A stretch of DNA of 64,000 nt from Clarireedia homoeocarpa (GCA_001465935.1 LNKV01000054.1:62001-126000); one strand, 5' to 3'; counted from the first letter of the stretch, positions 44,212-57,648 are shown. Made by a program: numbers and translations. The notes: generated from the letters alone by a model not told the origin.

Positions 44212-47200
44212 ATCGAAGCCACAATTGCAGCTGAGCTCGTCATGGAAAGTAATATATCAACTACTAGGTAGGGAGGTAGGTAGGCATGTATGTATGTAGG
44301 TAAGTAGGTATGTGGGAAGGCGTCTCGGTTGAATAATACGGAGTAGTAATGGGAGCTGGAGCTGGAGCTGGAGCTGGAGCAGAAGTGGAAGCTGTAGATT
44401 GAATTGGAGTTCGAATTGAACCTGGACTGGGACTGGAACTGGAACTGGAACTGGGACTGGGACTGGGACTGGAACCGGAACTGGGACGATGCGGAATTTG
44501 GCCCTGCGAACCTATTCCCCGTGCGATCGATACACCCACTTAGTGTCCACTTTCTCTTCTCCTTCTTCTCACCAGCGTCACCACCACTCTAAAGTTGTGC
44601 GATACGAAGAGGATGCTGCAGCGCGATTGCGCCAAACGCCTTTCCTGGTTAATAACTGCCAATGCGAAGGTACTCGGATATTCAATTGGCCTTTTAGAGG
44701 GAGGTTGATATCTTTTTTGGGATCCTTTCCCTGTCCCTGGTCGTTCTTCGATCCTATTCTGGAAATCTCCTCTTTTTTTTTCTCTCGCTATAACCTTATG
44801 AATCTGGGTAAATCCGAAATGCTCGATTCGTGGGGGCTCGAGGCTCGATAGGGAATCCTTTCTCTCTCTGCAGAAGTATAATCGTAATCAAAAGCTCTCG
44901 GAGCGGTTTGGATTGGATTGAATTGGATTGGATTGGATTGGATTGGATTGGATTGGATTGGTGTGGTTTGGCTTGGTGTGGTTTGGCTTGGTGTGGTTTG
45001 GCTTGATAGGGAATCTTTGGATAGAATATTTCTTTGATGCAAGCAACGTCGGAAGAAAAACTTAGTGTGCTAATGGGTAACTTCTCTGAAACAAGCCAAA
45101 GGGATTTGTTCCGTTCCGCGCATACAGCAGAGGGAGGAATTACAAGACAAGCAGGAGAATCAATATCGAATCGGTAGTGACTGACTTGAATGGGGATGAA
45201 AATGGCAACCGTCTGCTGTTGGTGGTGCAGCTTCTGTTCTGCGTGGGGAGTCGCGGTGCGGGTTATAGGATATAGGAATGGATAAGGTGATTGAGGATAA
45301 TTTCCTGTTGCTGTACGAAGTAAAGGATAATTTCCTGTTCCTGTAGTAGTTTTTGCCTTGTCGTAGACCAGACAGACCAGACAGACCAGACAGACCAGAC
45401 AGACCAGACAGACCACACAGACCAAACAGACCAGACAGACCAACCAAACCGCAGCTTGTCCCGTGCTCTCTATAGCTCGTGCTTTCTTTTGCCGGCGCCT
45501 CTCGTACTTGGGTCCTTTTTTACGAAGCAGCTGGCATCATTCGCCGCACAAAGTCGACCGGCGCACCCATTGACACGAAGGAGATCTACTAAAGTATTTG
45601 TCTGAAGCCTTGCTACATCGAGATCTACTAAACAATTTCCAAGATTCCAAAAGTGGTTCCCCCGTACAGTAGAAAAGGTGGGCTCAGGAATAGCTTCTGT
45701 TGCCGGGTCTCGGGCCATTCCAATCTCTGGGATGCTTGCTGTCAACCGCAGTATACTTGAGACCAAGTATGTAGATGAATTACGAAGTCCCAAGTACATA
45801 GTACAAGTATATCCTCAACAGCGTGTTTCTATGGAGAAGGGTTGCATCGAAACCCACTGCCATCATCATCATCATCATGACTTGCTGTCAAAATCTACAG
45901 ATCAATCTACATCTACACATGCTATCCACTTCAACCCCGAATCTGGATATCAAATAGTCAGGATCATCCCTGGAGACCCTCAGACGTGTGTCCAGCAAAT
46001 TTGGCTCTTCGCCTGGGATTGCAGCTAGAATCTCGTGCGATGATTGATCCGAAGGAAAATGGAAAAATCGATAGAATAAATCCTTTGGGTATAAAAGGGG
46101 GGCTAAGCTCATTCCACGAGCCAAGAAGGGCTAAGCTCATTCTACGAGCCAAGAAGGGGATCCTTCAGGGATTGTAGATCTCGACACATTTTCGGCTGGC
46201 AATGTTTCAAGGGGAGGGGGAGGGGGGAAAAGGGTAGGGTAGGTTTGGGGGGGGCCGACGTGATACATACATACGAAGTACGAAGTACCAAGTACATCCA
46301 TATCAGAATCCTACGTCTGCCGTGCCCATGAATAGACACAAAGACATCTCATCTGCTGCGGGTATCCGTTATATCCCACCTACCTATCTCGTCCACATAT
46401 ACTTCGGGCAGCGTAACAGCGCCGTGCTACTTTCAATTTTACCGTCGCTTTCTCCATCCGTCTGTCTCTCTGCGCTGTACAGAAACAATAACAAGAAAAA
46501 ACAAAAAAAAAAAACAGAGCAAACGCAGAACAAAGCCCTTTTCATTCACATCCAATCGACATGCCAATCGACATGCCACGAGAATAGCGGTGTACAGCGG
46601 GCCGAACCCATCCCTCTTTCATTTTTCGGCAGGAATCCGAGCACAGCATCAGCATCCATCCGCAGATAGCAGCCAAGTAGCAGATATATTCCGTCCTCTC
46701 TGCATCCAATGAGACCAAGTTTCACCCCCCAAGCCCCTTTTGCCTTGCATAAAGAATCACTAGCCCCCGCATAAGTGCACAACCCTCTTACATAATTTCC
46801 CCCCCACGTCCAATGAGGCATTGCGGTCGGCTTTCATGCAAACGCCATGCACAGGTACACGCGTTTATCGAAAAATGTCCCGGTAAGGAGACGACGGATG
46901 AACAAATGAGAAGACGGGAGCATTGGGGTCGAGTACTGCGCAACGAGTTTCTTATTCCCTCCCCGACCAACGAAATCAAGATCCTTAAAGATCTGGCTCG
47001 GTGCACAATACCAAGCAGAGAAGTTATTTAAAGTGGCGTGATAGGAATAAGCAGAAGGATTCAAAAAGATGTGGGTGGGGAGGGTCTAGAAACAATCCGA
47101 GTTCGGTTGACTAGTCCAAGAATCCTTACCAGTGTCAGAGCGAGACATTGAAGCTATTCGCACATTTATACCCTTTTTGCGGAGAATCTCCAAGAGGGGA

Positions 47201-48512
47201 ATCGGAATGTCGCAAGGGCGGGTGGCTGGTGGTTTGAACGCTTGTGCATTCTTAGTCCTGTCGCAGTATGGCCGTTGGAATTGCATGCATCTGCCATGTG
47301 ATGTGCACGTCCAAAATCTAGAAGGATGCAGGCTGCGGTTGTCTAGTGACGACCACATGATGAGATTCGGAACGAAGTGGCTTTTGCGGTGTAGCATCTA
47401 TACATCATTTGAGCTTAGTTGGCGGAATGAACCGATGAAGGCGACATACCGGTTTAAGTATACCTACTATGCTGCGCATAGATATCTCGTCGATGCTCGC
47501 TATAAAATTCCGAGTCAATGACCACGCCTTAGAACATCGCAACAGGACGTACAACTGTGGATTGATCCAAGCAGAGATACAATGCGACTTACGGCCCCGA
47601 TTCAAAAGCGTTCGTCGGCAGCTTGAAGTAGTGCCATCGTGCGCACTGCTTCGCGTCGACTGACGACTGGTTGCTTCACAATCAACCTGAGCAGATTCCT
47701 TAACAGCGCTATCCAAGGAATCTCACAGCATCCATCTTCTCGACCCACAGCCCAAAATTCGAAGGATCAGTATTGAGGCTCGACTTTGCCCAGTTACGAG
47801 GTGCAGTTGTGAACAAACCTCTGCCGTGAAGATCGCATTCGATTGATACATCCGTTTCATGCAGAATACAAGAGTACAGCATCACACTGGATGGACGACA
47901 AGAAAAAAGACAGCCCTAGCCAGAAACTAGCCTAGCATGTATGTATAGATTGAGACGCCACTGCGTTCATTGCAGCCAAAACAGATATATCCACTTGAAT
48001 ATGATTCGAGTGCCCTTTGGTAGGAGATTCTCTAGTATGGAGTCTACCTTTGATCGTCCGTTGTCTCGTACGTTGAAAAATAATGAATATGAGGAATGTA
48101 AATATAACAATAAAAGATTACCTATTAACACTCGTTGCCCTCGCACATTGTTACATGGACCACGTGAAGCATTCCGAGCGCAGATATACAGATGATGTGC
48201 AAAACCTCAAACCACTACCACTACCACTACCACTGAATATCACAACCCGGCACAAGCAAGAATCCGCCAACAAAGAACCTCGATTATTTCTCTGGAAATC
48301 GCGCTGTGGAAATCATCTTTTCCACGCACTCCAACGGGCAATGATGTCGCGATTTCTGAGTTCGGCCCACACGCCGGCGAAAGATACCCCGCGCTGTCTG
48401 CAGCAAAGCATCTGTGCCCCTCCCCCCCCCCAAAAAAGCTTCGCGATGTCTGCAAGAAAGTTTTTCGCGGGTCTTCCGTCCCTTCCTGCCCACGATCCGG
48501 TGAGCTAGAGCT
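44212..48512. other. Repeat-rich spacer, 4.3 kb, no confident gene
   Basis: It separates the divergent Sec7-PH and DHCR24-like genes. It contains TAGG/ATGT runs (44270-44310), GGAGCT repeats (44351-44385), GGGACTGGAACT-type repeats (44423-44480), a TTGGA run grading into a 15-bp unit (44905-45004), and a 10-bp AGACCAGACA repeat (45365-45441). An 18-bp duplication (GGGCTAAGCTCATTC/CTACGAG) lies at about 46098-46150. Frames of up to 129 codons exist, but none shows conserved protein character. Some could belong to a long 5' leader of the Sec7 gene. Confidence 0.5.
45365..45441. repeat. 10-bp tandem repeat AGACCAGACA, about 8 copies
   Basis: The unit is repeated head to tail with two point variants (ACCACACAG, ACCAAACAG). 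Confidence 0.9.
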
Positions 48513-50231
48513 ATGCAGTCCGTAATACGAGCAGTTGCCGACACTGCCGGATTACGTAGCTCGATACCATGCGACCTCTATCGAACAGCGGCGCTGAGAC
48601 AATTCTCAACTAGAACTAGGACGACACCTCTGCAAAGTGCTTCAGCATTGCGAGTCACACCACGTAGGAAGATAATGGATGTACGATATATATCCCAATC
48701 GCTTGCTTCCTCGCCTGCGAACGATGCGCACAAGAAAGCTATAGAGCAGATCGCGGCGGATGTAAGACGGTTTTACGAACGCGGGGAAAAATTCAGAATT
48801 AATCATGGCTCGACGAACAGCACGCGGAATAATGCAAAAGGAAAGAATATAATCAATATCGGGGGGTTATCCCATGTGCTAGAGGTTAATACGGCTACGC
48901 AAACGGCGCTGGTGGAACCCAATGTTCCGATGGATAGACTGGTTGAGGAAACGCTGAAGTTTGGTCTTGTGCCACCAGTTGTTATGGAGTTTCCGGGGAT
49001 TACTGTTGGAGGAGGGTATGCTGGGACTTCGGGGGAGAGTAGTTCTTTTCGCCACGGGTTTTTCAATTGCACGATCAAGAGGGTGGAGATGATTCTTGCG
49101 GATGGGCAAGTTGTTACGTGCTCGGAGACGGAGAGACCAGATCTTTTCCATGGGGCCGCTGGCGCGGTGGGCAGTATGGGTGTTACGACATTGGTTGAAT
49201 TGAAGCTTCAAACGGCGCGGAGATATGTCGAGACTACATATCATCCCGTATCTGGAATGCCGGATGCGATCAAGAAGATCCAGGAGTTCACTACAGATCC
49301 ATCCATTGATTATGTAGACGGTATCATGTTCTCGAAAGACCGAGGTGCGATCATCACTGGCCATCTCACCGACTCATCAGAGGCACCTGTCCAACGGTTC
49401 AGCCATGCCTGGGACCCCTGGTTCTACATGCACGTCGATTCACATACACAGGTCCAGACTACCACTCCCCCCCAATTCGCCATTCCCCTCGCCGAGTATC
49501 TCTTCCGTTACGATCGAGGCGGCTTCTGGGTTGGCGCCTCGGCATTCAAATACTTCTCCACCCCCTTCAATAAATTCACCCGCTGGTTCCTCGACGACTT
49601 TCTCCACACCCGCATGATGTACACCGCACTCCACGCAGCCGGCATGCCACCAAACTACATTGTGCAAGACCTCGCCCTCCCTTACTCCACCGCCACTCAA
49701 TTTGTCGACTACACGGATTCCTATTTTGGCATCTACCCCCTCTGGCTCTGTCCCCTCAAGCAAAGCCCCCTCCCAACCATGCACCCGCACCACGCCTCGT
49801 ACGAAGCCGACGGTCAAACATTGCAACCCCTCCTGAACATCGGTCTCTGGGGCTACGGCAAGGAACACGATCTCGTCAAAGCCAACGTCAGTCTCGAGCG
49901 CAAATTGAAAGAGCTAGGCGGCATGAAGTGGTTGTACGCGCAGACTTATTACAGCGAAGCCGAGTTCTGGGAGATGTATGACCGGGAGTGGTATGACGGG
50001 TTGAGGGAAAAGTACGGCGCAACGAGCCTGCCGAGTGTATATGAGAAGGTGAAGGCGGCTCCAAAGGTAAAACAGGATGAGAAGCTAAGTTTGATGAGGA
50101 GAGCCCTGAAGGTTTGGCCAATAAGTGGCTTTTATGGGATTTGGAAGGCTATTCAGAGTAAATCGTATTTGGCGGCAAGGGCATCGACGTGGAAGGATAT
50201 CGATCGTGCGATTAAGGAGAAGGAGGCTTAG
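48513..50231 (+). CDS. DHCR24/DIMINUTO-like FAD-binding oxidoreductase
   Basis: A single-exon gene of 572 residues. The vanillyl-alcohol-oxidase-type FAD domain covers ~70-250: SRINHGSTNST-like KFRINHGSTNSTR, NIGGLSHVLEVN, ALVEPNVPMDRLVEETLKFG, VVMEFPGITVGGGYAGTSGE and SSSFRHGFFNCTI. The rest matches Delta24-sterol-reductase-like proteins (FDRGGFWVGAS-type YRYDRGGFWVGASAF, LPYSTATQFVDY, WLCPLKQ). Homologues reduce the Delta24 bond of sterols at the ER; fungal members often have undefined substrates because ergosterol synthesis does not need this step. The first ~55 residues are Arg/Ser-rich and could be a mitochondrial-type presequence, or translation could start at Met55 (MDVRYISQS). Confidence 0.85.
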   Translation: MQSVIRAVADTAGLRSSIPCDLYRTAALRQFSTRTRTTPLQSASALRVTPRRKIMDVRYISQSLASSPANDAHKKAIEQIAADVRRFYERGEKFRINHGSTNSTRNNAKGKNIINIGGLSHVLEVNTATQTALVEPNVPMDRLVEETLKFGLVPPVVMEFPGITVGGGYAGTSGESSSFRHGFFNCTIKRVEMILADGQVVTCSETERPDLFHGAAGAVGSMGVTTLVELKLQTARRYVETTYHPVSGMPDAIKKIQEFTTDPSIDYVDGIMFSKDRGAIITGHLTDSSEAPVQRFSHAWDPWFYMHVDSHTQVQTTTPPQFAIPLAEYLFRYDRGGFWVGASAFKYFSTPFNKFTRWFLDDFLHTRMMYTALHAAGMPPNYIVQDLALPYSTATQFVDYTDSYFGIYPLWLCPLKQSPLPTMHPHHASYEADGQTLQPLLNIGLWGYGKEHDLVKANVSLERKLKELGGMKWLYAQTYYSEAEFWEMYDREWYDGLREKYGATSLPSVYEKVKAAPKVKQDEKLSLMRRALKVWPISGFYGIWKAIQSKSYLAARASTWKDIDRAIKEKEA

Positions 50232-50667
50232 AGCTTAGATGCTGGTCTTGGGTTTGGTTTTGATAATGAAGTGCGGGCAGCTCATATACAATACACAGTT
50301 GGGACAACTAAGCTCATATAGAATGTATATTATAAGTTTTTACATACAGTGCATATAGATAAACACAATATCCAGCAAACCAAACCCCAACCCCAACCCT
50401 CCCTAACTCTTTATATATACAATACACACATACACAAGCGAGTGAGTAAGTAGATAGTTATACAGTTTCATATTATATTATATCGATTATTGATTGTCTT
50501 GTAATTGATTTGCTAGGAATTAATTAATTAATATTAATACATACACATATATATACATATATATTTAGATCTATAGATAGATGGATAGATAGATGGATAG
50601 AGTTTTTATATACTCTTCCACTTGCACTTGCTTATTCTCCTTCTCTTGCTCCCCCCCCCCAAAACCC
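50232..50667. other. Convergent spacer with microsatellites
   Basis: It holds AT-rich sequence with TACATATATA and GATAGATG runs at about 50535-50600, between convergent 3' ends. No gene. Confidence 0.6.
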
Positions 50668-53600
50668 CTACTCCTCCTTCCTCTTACTCCCCATCCGCCT
50701 TCTCAAGTTCCCAGTATACCATTTCTTCGCCTGTCCAGGTCTGCTTTTATCTTTCCCATTCATAGGATGACTTCCCCCTTGCTCTTGCTCTTGCTCTTGC
50801 TCTTGCTCTTTCCTATCTTCTATACTCGTACTTGTGCTTGTGCTTCGTCTTTGATGTTCTTCTTCGTCCACTTCTTCTTCTTCTTCTTCTTCCTCTCCAT
50901 CATCACTCATTCCCCTCCCACCTCCTCCTCCACCACCTCTTAAACGCATTCTTCGTCCCTCCTCAACATCTATCCTCTCCATCTCCATCTGCATCTCCAT
51001 CTCCACTCCACCAACACCAATTCCCAGCCCCGTCTCCCCAAACTCAATAACCCTCGATCCATCCCTTCTCAACCCACCAATTCCCATACCCATACCCATC
51101 TCCCTTTTCCTCTCCCTACCCCTCTCTTCATCCATCCCCACTTCTCCGAACCCTACCACTCTCCCCCCAATCCGCAACCCCCCACTTCCACTCCCGTCAC
51201 TTCCCCCTCTTTTCATAGCTGGTGCTTGTAACCCTTCTCCTCCTCCTCCTCCTCCATAAAACGTCATCGGCATCGCCCCGAAAAATCTTGGTTCGAAGGC
51301 TTTTGCTTGGGGATTAAATCCGTTTCTTTCTCTTTCTCCTGCTCTTGCACTTCCATTTCCATTTATGTTTCCGTTCCAATCAGATCGATATCCATGTAAA
51401 CCTACACCTACACTCCCTTCATATCCGTATCCATATCCATATCCATATCCATATCCATATCCATACCCCACATCACCCTCCTCCTCCCTTTCCCTCTCCC
51501 TCTCCCTCTGACTCACCACCATCCCGACGCCACTCAACCTCGGGCTCTTCCTCAGCAACCCCCTATCCCTCTCCACCACACTCCCCCCGCCCCCCGCAGT
51601 CGGACTAACACCACCGCCCCCCACACCACCTCCCACACCCGCAAACCTCCTAACCTGCGGCAGCGGATCCGTCTCCGCATGTCCGATTTTCTCTCTCCTC
51701 CCACTCTCCAACCCACTCCTACCCTGCAATCCCAGATACCTCTCTCTCGGACTCGCACCCATACTCGCCGCCGACGTGCTTCTTGGTCTGCGCGTGACTC
51801 CTCCATTTCCATTCCCATTCCCATTAACCGACCGACCCGAAGAAGAAGGAGAATACTGTCCCACCGCCCCTCCAAGCGAACGATGCGACGCCGTCGACTG
51901 CCCCGACGCATCCCGCTCCATCGGCTGCGACCTCGCCGACGACGCAGAAGTGTGGTTTCGGTTCATTGCGGCGGGATAATAAAAGGCCGGATAAGGCGCC
52001 GGACGAGAAGGCGAGACGGCGGTAGTAGGAGTAGAAGTAGGAGTAGGAGTGGAGAAGTCGGGTGCCCCTCCTCCAAACCTGTACCCCTCCGCATGAAGCC
52101 CGCGGTGTCGGGGGACGGATTCGTGAGTCTGCGAGGGGAGAGGGAGGTTGGGGGAGGAGAGGGATTGGAAATGCGTAGGGAGTGTTAAGTTCATGCCCAT
52201 GTGGTTCGGATTCGGATTCTGATAGGGATGCTGGGGAGGATAGATAGCAGAGGATGTAAGTGAATTCGGATAGCTCTGGGAATCCCACGCGGGGTAATCA
52301 TGCGGGAGATCGCGTTTCCTTTGCTGGGATGGGGAGGACGGGGAAAGAGAGGTGTATGGTTTTGAGGAGTGTTCGACGGGGATGGGGCCCGTGAGGGCCG
52401 GGTAGATGTTATTAAAGGGGTCGGGGATGGGAGTGAGGGTGCGGGGGTCGGGGTTGGGGAGGAATTGAGGGGATGGATATAGGTTAGGGTTGGGAGTCGG
52501 GGTGGGGATACGGAGATCGGTGGTGGATGAGGGATAGGGTTGTTGTTGTTGTTGTTGTTGGTATTGATCATAGAGACCCGGGGACAGCGGATACGGCGGC
52601 ATAGGCGTAGGACGCGGTGACGGCATAGGAAGCTCAGCCTCTCGTTCATGTGGAATCCGCTGTAAAGAAGCGACCGCCGAGGGCGGAGAAGAGTACTCCA
52701 TCACCGACGCCGTATCACTCGCCATATCCTCATTCCCACATCTCGACGCCGTATCCCTCGTGTGGCCCGCCACTGCAGCCGCATAAGATGGGGTGCGCGT
52801 AATCAGCTGCGTGTTCGCCTTCTCCTTCTCCGGAACCTTCTGCCCCGACGCACGTCGATCTTGAATCATACCGACGCCGCGAATCGGCGGCGGGCTCGCT
52901 TTGCTGATGTGCGCGAGTGCGACTTCGGCGCTGGAGTGGCCGGATAAGCGGCCCCGAGATTGCGGGCGGCTGTCGGACATCTGGATGACGCCTTTGGCGT
53001 TTTCGCGAGTGACGCGCGGGACGACTGGGTTTGGAGGGCGGAATGAGGGGGCTCTGGAGCGGTAGCGTTGAGGATCGGGGGGTTTGATGGTGCGGTGAGG
53101 ATCTAATTTGGGAGCTTTGGATCTAGTTCGTCGGTGGACTGTTTCCCATGGACCGCCAGGACTTTCGGGGGAAGCGTGCGAGAGGGTTGATTGGGAAGGG
53201 GGCTGGAGAGTTAATGATGATTCTTCTCTTTCGCTATCATATCCGGTATCTTCTTTAGGGAGTCGAGGCGGGAATTGAATGCGTTTCATGTTCTCGATCT
53301 GGCGAAGAAAATGCGGATCGTGAATTAAACTCGACGGCGACTCGATCTGAACTTTACCGTCAAGAACCCATGGCGTTTCATCGGTGAATTTATCGGCAGG
53401 TGTCTCGGGATCCGCACCCGTATCGGAAGAACTGCTCGTCCGGTCGAAAATCGATGTCTGGAATGCATCTGGTCGACCACCTGTAATCATGTGTGATGAT
53501 TCGGGCGTTCTTCGTTCTATCTCTCCTTGAATGATCATGAGAACTTCTTCAAGCATGATGGTTGTAGCTTCGGGATCTAAATGTTCTTTTTTATATCGTC

Positions 53601-56600
53601 TAATATACTCCTTCTTATGCCGATCCAGATGTCCTTGAAGTTTGATGCCGTGAATCTCATAGAGACGATAGTCCTCGACAAGACCTGTAGGAGTCCTTCG
53701 TGTGATTCGCTCATTGGCTTCGTTGAACGAATGACAGAATACATTGATGGCGCGATCAAGCCACAGGGGCAGTTCACCCTTTGCATGTAAGGTATCCACG
53801 AAGAAGCCTTGAACCACGCTGTGCAGCCTGATAACATCGATGTTATCCGCCAGTAAATCTCTACTGCCATTGGATATTTGGGATGATTGTAATGACGTCT
53901 CATGCTCATTCCGATCGATCAGCGCGAATTTGTTGAGGATTTTGAATGTGTTATTTAACGATTTGCCTGTAATGCGCTCACTAGCTTTGACGGGAACATC
54001 CAGCTTGCTAAGACCTAATCAAGTCAGCATATCTCTCACACATACACACACACACACACATACACATACATCTCCAGCTAAAGGTGGCGGAAGAAGAAAG
54101 ACTTACCAAGAGAAATCATTTCGACGGGAACATGTTGACTAAAGAAGCACAGGATACGAATCAGATTCAAAGTTTCATACGCACCGACCTTCTCCAACTG
54201 TTCGACGATGGAGGAAAACGCCTGCAGTTCTCTCAGGCCCTTGGGCGCCGACGCATACGATTTGGCGAAGCGGGAAAGCGGCTCGTCGGTGGCTTTTAGT
54301 CGTTGAGCGACCATGTGGATCACCAGGGGCAGGAACTGCATCGTCTGAACCAGCTCCATCGAGTGTCTCAGGTCGTCTTGGGAAAAGGGCTCTTTCTTGT
54401 CGAGCTCGAATAACAGGAGACGCTGGGCCTCCCTCGCCGAAAGCGGGGGTAATTTGAGAACTTCGGGGTTCATGAAATGATGATCACCGCTGACCGACTT
54501 CTCCGTTGACGTATAGATGATGCTAGTGTTTTTGCTATCCGGAATGAATCTCCGCAAGTTGTCCTCGAAATGAATGCCGTCGAAAACCAGCAACCAATTG
54601 TTTCTGTGGTTCAGCCACTTCTTGACCAATTTGATGAACTGATCCGGGTTGTCGAGAATTTTGGGATCTTCATTAGCCATCGACGGCCTCAAAGCTGCTT
54701 TCCTTGCAATCTGCCAGAAGCCTGCGGTAATCTCCTCGGCACTCTTTGCTCGCAACCAGAAAATTCCGCCAGGGAATTCATGTTTATGTGCGTAAGCATA
54801 CTGACGAGCTAGATGACTTTTCCCACCACCAGCCATGCATTGAATCAACACCGCGCAAGATCCCTGGGCTCGTTTTCGTTCGTCAAAAAGCATTCTGTGC
54901 ATCTTTACAAGCTCTTCTTGGCGTCCCATGAAAAGCGAATTGGGACGAAAACCAGGTGGTTTGATAAAATATTCCGTGTCATCATCTACGAAATCGGGTT
55001 CAATGCTCACAACGGATTGGACCATGCTGGTGGAGATGACACCTGAATTCGATGAATTCGATAAATGCGATACATTCGATAAATCTACGGAAACCAAACA
55101 AATCAGCTTCCTCCGCTAATTGAATGAAAGCATCAAAAAGAACAAAACTCATAATTAACAAATGAAATTTTTTCAAAAAAAAATTTTTTTTTTCCAGCGC
55201 TCGAGGTCCAGACAGCTCGAAGTCGAGTGAGAACCATTTTAATGATTTCCCACCATCTCCGTGTCCCTTTCCTCAACTTCTTCAATTTCATAATTAAAAA
55301 GAGGCTGTACTGGTCGAGTAGCTTCAATCATACCAGGTGGATGCTGAGCATGAGCGCCCGCCAATTTTCCTTGCGACATACCGTGCGCCATTGGTGGTGC
55401 TTGCACGGGCTGTGAATAGTGTTAGCCAGTGCTGGGGACCGAAAGATTAGGGAGAGCGTACGTCTCCAAAATCTCCTCTAAGTTCTCTAATATGGGCTTC
55501 CCGTTCTTCGTCTCGTTTCTTCTTTTCCTCCCTCCATCGTGCGCGAATGACCGGAGGACATTCAAGAGCCCACGTCTTCAGTTTCGTAGATACATTCATA
55601 TATCCTGGGGCTCTCTTGCTCTCGAATTTGCACATACCGCTATGCGTTGCCTCGACACCAAAGTAAGACACATCAGGAAGTAATGGACTGGCGGAAGCTT
55701 GATCAACGACGAAAGCTTTTGTGCCTTTGAAATCCGTCTTCAAACTTTCGTGGACCATGCAGATCTTGTATCGCTGGTAAATATCGAGAAAGTGAAGGTT
55801 GATATTTGCAAGAGTCTCGTTGCCCGTCATTAAAGTCTTGATGAGAATGCTTTCGGAATCCATGGCCTTCTTTGGTATTAAGGCCGACACCATACCCTGC
55901 AAAATCAGACCCCATTTCGCAGGATCGGCACCGGTATGAGGGGTACCCAGGAAGACGATGCCAAAGGTCGAAACGGCAATAGACCGGATCTCATCGTTGC
56001 TTTTGCCTTGGTAATCATGTGAAATTTCCAGGGCCTATGTAAGATTTGTGTTAGCTTCGAAGGACAGTATGATGTAACTGGCAGTGAAGAATGACGCCGC
56101 TGATATGGAATACATGTAAAAATCGAACTTTCCACCAAGGATAGAACGATAAATTGGCAAGATTGTCGGCAGATATTATTCGGAACAATAGCAAGATAGC
56201 TGATTAATCCACTTGGACTGAAAAAAGTAACAACCGTTGAAAGCGTAACAATCCCCATGAAATGCCCCGCCAGCAGCTTCTGTGCACCCCAAAGAACAAT
56301 TTGCCCGTAGAAAACTTACACGTTTGACCAAAATGCCGCCCAAACTATGCGCAACCCAAATAATCGGGTTCTCATCGGCCTCCTCACTCTTCCTCTCCAG
56401 CGCCAAACTCGACACCAAACTCTGCGCATGCTCATGAATCTTATCCGTCGACGCCGACTTTTCTCCAAACGCCACAACATCCGCGTTATACCCGTAAACC
56501 AGGATGCGCACCTTTGCGTGCTTGGACGGATCTTTGGAGCCAAGGGTCACAGGCAGGAGCTCCGTCGGCCAAAAGACACCGTTTTTCGCCGTCCATGTCG

Positions 56601-57004
56601 TTTGCGGGTGGCCGTTGAGACCATGCACGAGCACAATGTCGGCTTGGGCGTTGGGATGCGCGTATACTTCAGTGACTTCAAATCGGTTGATTTCGTTGGG
56701 GTTTATTGCGGCTCCATCCTGTGGTGAGGGGGAAAGAGTGGTTGGGTTAGCGATAAGGTTCGGGGAACGAACGGGTACCTGACTGTGCTGTGCGGTGCGG
56801 TGCGGTGCTGTGGCTAGCTAACTAGCTAACCAACCAACAAACGCAACATAACAGGTTCGGTCGCGTCCTTGCAGACAGATAAATTGACAAACTTGTTCGG
56901 CCGGCGGAATCTGGGGAGGGGGAACAATCTGGGGAGGGGGAACAGAAAAGGGAAAAGGGAGGGGGAACAGAAAAGGGAAAAGGGAAGAGGAAAGTACTAA
57001 CCAT
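50668..57004 (-). CDS. STAND/NLR-type protein: alpha/beta hydrolase + NB-ARC + long disordered tail
   Basis: Six exons, 57004-57002, 56718-56320, 56034-55462, 55409-55254, 55115-54107 and 54014-50668, give 1828 residues in one phase. The first exon is only the ATG; the fourth intron's ends are least certain. Residues ~2-300 are a SesB/DUF676-like hydrolase: VLVHGLNGHPQTTW, nucleophile Ser126 in WVAHSLGG, His265 in THSGMCKF. The NB-ARC part has IKPPGFRPNSLFMGRQEEL, P-loop CMAGGGKSHLARQ (Lys476), Walker-B-like NWLLVFDGIH and SIIYTSTE. A winged-helix-like part ends near 800. No WD, ankyrin or TPR repeats follow; instead ~900 residues are Pro/Ser/Gly-rich with (YG)n, (EQ)n, (RE)n and poly-Glu runs. 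Fungal proteins of this class act in allorecognition or immunity-like responses. The role here is inferred. Confidence 0.8.
51427..51480. repeat. Coding hexanucleotide repeat (Tyr-Gly)n
   Basis: A run of CATATC units on the plus strand encodes alternating Tyr-Gly in the disordered tail of the STAND protein. Neighbouring CTCTCCCT units encode Arg-Glu repeats. Confidence 0.85.
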
Positions 57005-57648
57005 CTCGAGTTCTTTCGGCCGTCCAACTAACAGTGACTCGGAATCATCCACTCATTCGTGAAGAATCATTTCATTTAAGAGGAAGAAAAGGTGGGTTGG
57101 GAAGGAATTGAATACCGTAGAATGGGATGGCGGCTGTTATATATATATATATAGGATGGATCAACGAATCACACACACATGTGTCATTAAGTTCCTCTTA
57201 AGCCCTCTTTCATCCATTCATTCATTCCTCCTCGATTCGGTGGGTGATCGGAAGCAAAGGCAAGTAAGCGGGCGGCCTGCCTGACTTGGCTGACAGACAG
57301 ACAGACTTGCTCTCATGTACAGTACCTTCGTATACCGGTCGGTAGTTCAAGAGTTAGATTATCCAGTACCGGCGTGTTTCTGGTAAGTGGGGACGTGTGT
57401 ATAAGGTTATGTGTGTGTGTAGCTATCTTAAGATGTATGTATATCTGTATGGATGGGTATGTACTCGAGGGCATTGCGTCGCGAACTGTGTGGCACGCGG
57501 ATCCAAGAAGTTAGTCACACGGGAGCGACCGCCGCGAGAAGGCTTAGGTAATGAATGGAAAAGCAGGAGTCAGAGAGACATATGAAGTAATGGATATATT
57601 AGCCCGGTTGTGCTTGCTTTTGTGCAGTATGAGGGGAATAAAATGTCT

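Noticed and set aside
44264..45443. Frames of 84-215 codons on the minus strand rich in repeated Val-Cys-Leu, Gln-Thr-Thr-Pro-Ser or Ala-Pro units.
   Set aside because: Products are direct translations of 5-15-bp tandem repeats; repeats keep frames open by chance.
47086..47521. A 129-codon plus-strand frame and an overlapping minus-strand frame in the Sec7-DHCR24 spacer.
   Set aside because: Both strands are open, neither product has conserved character, and no splice partners were found.
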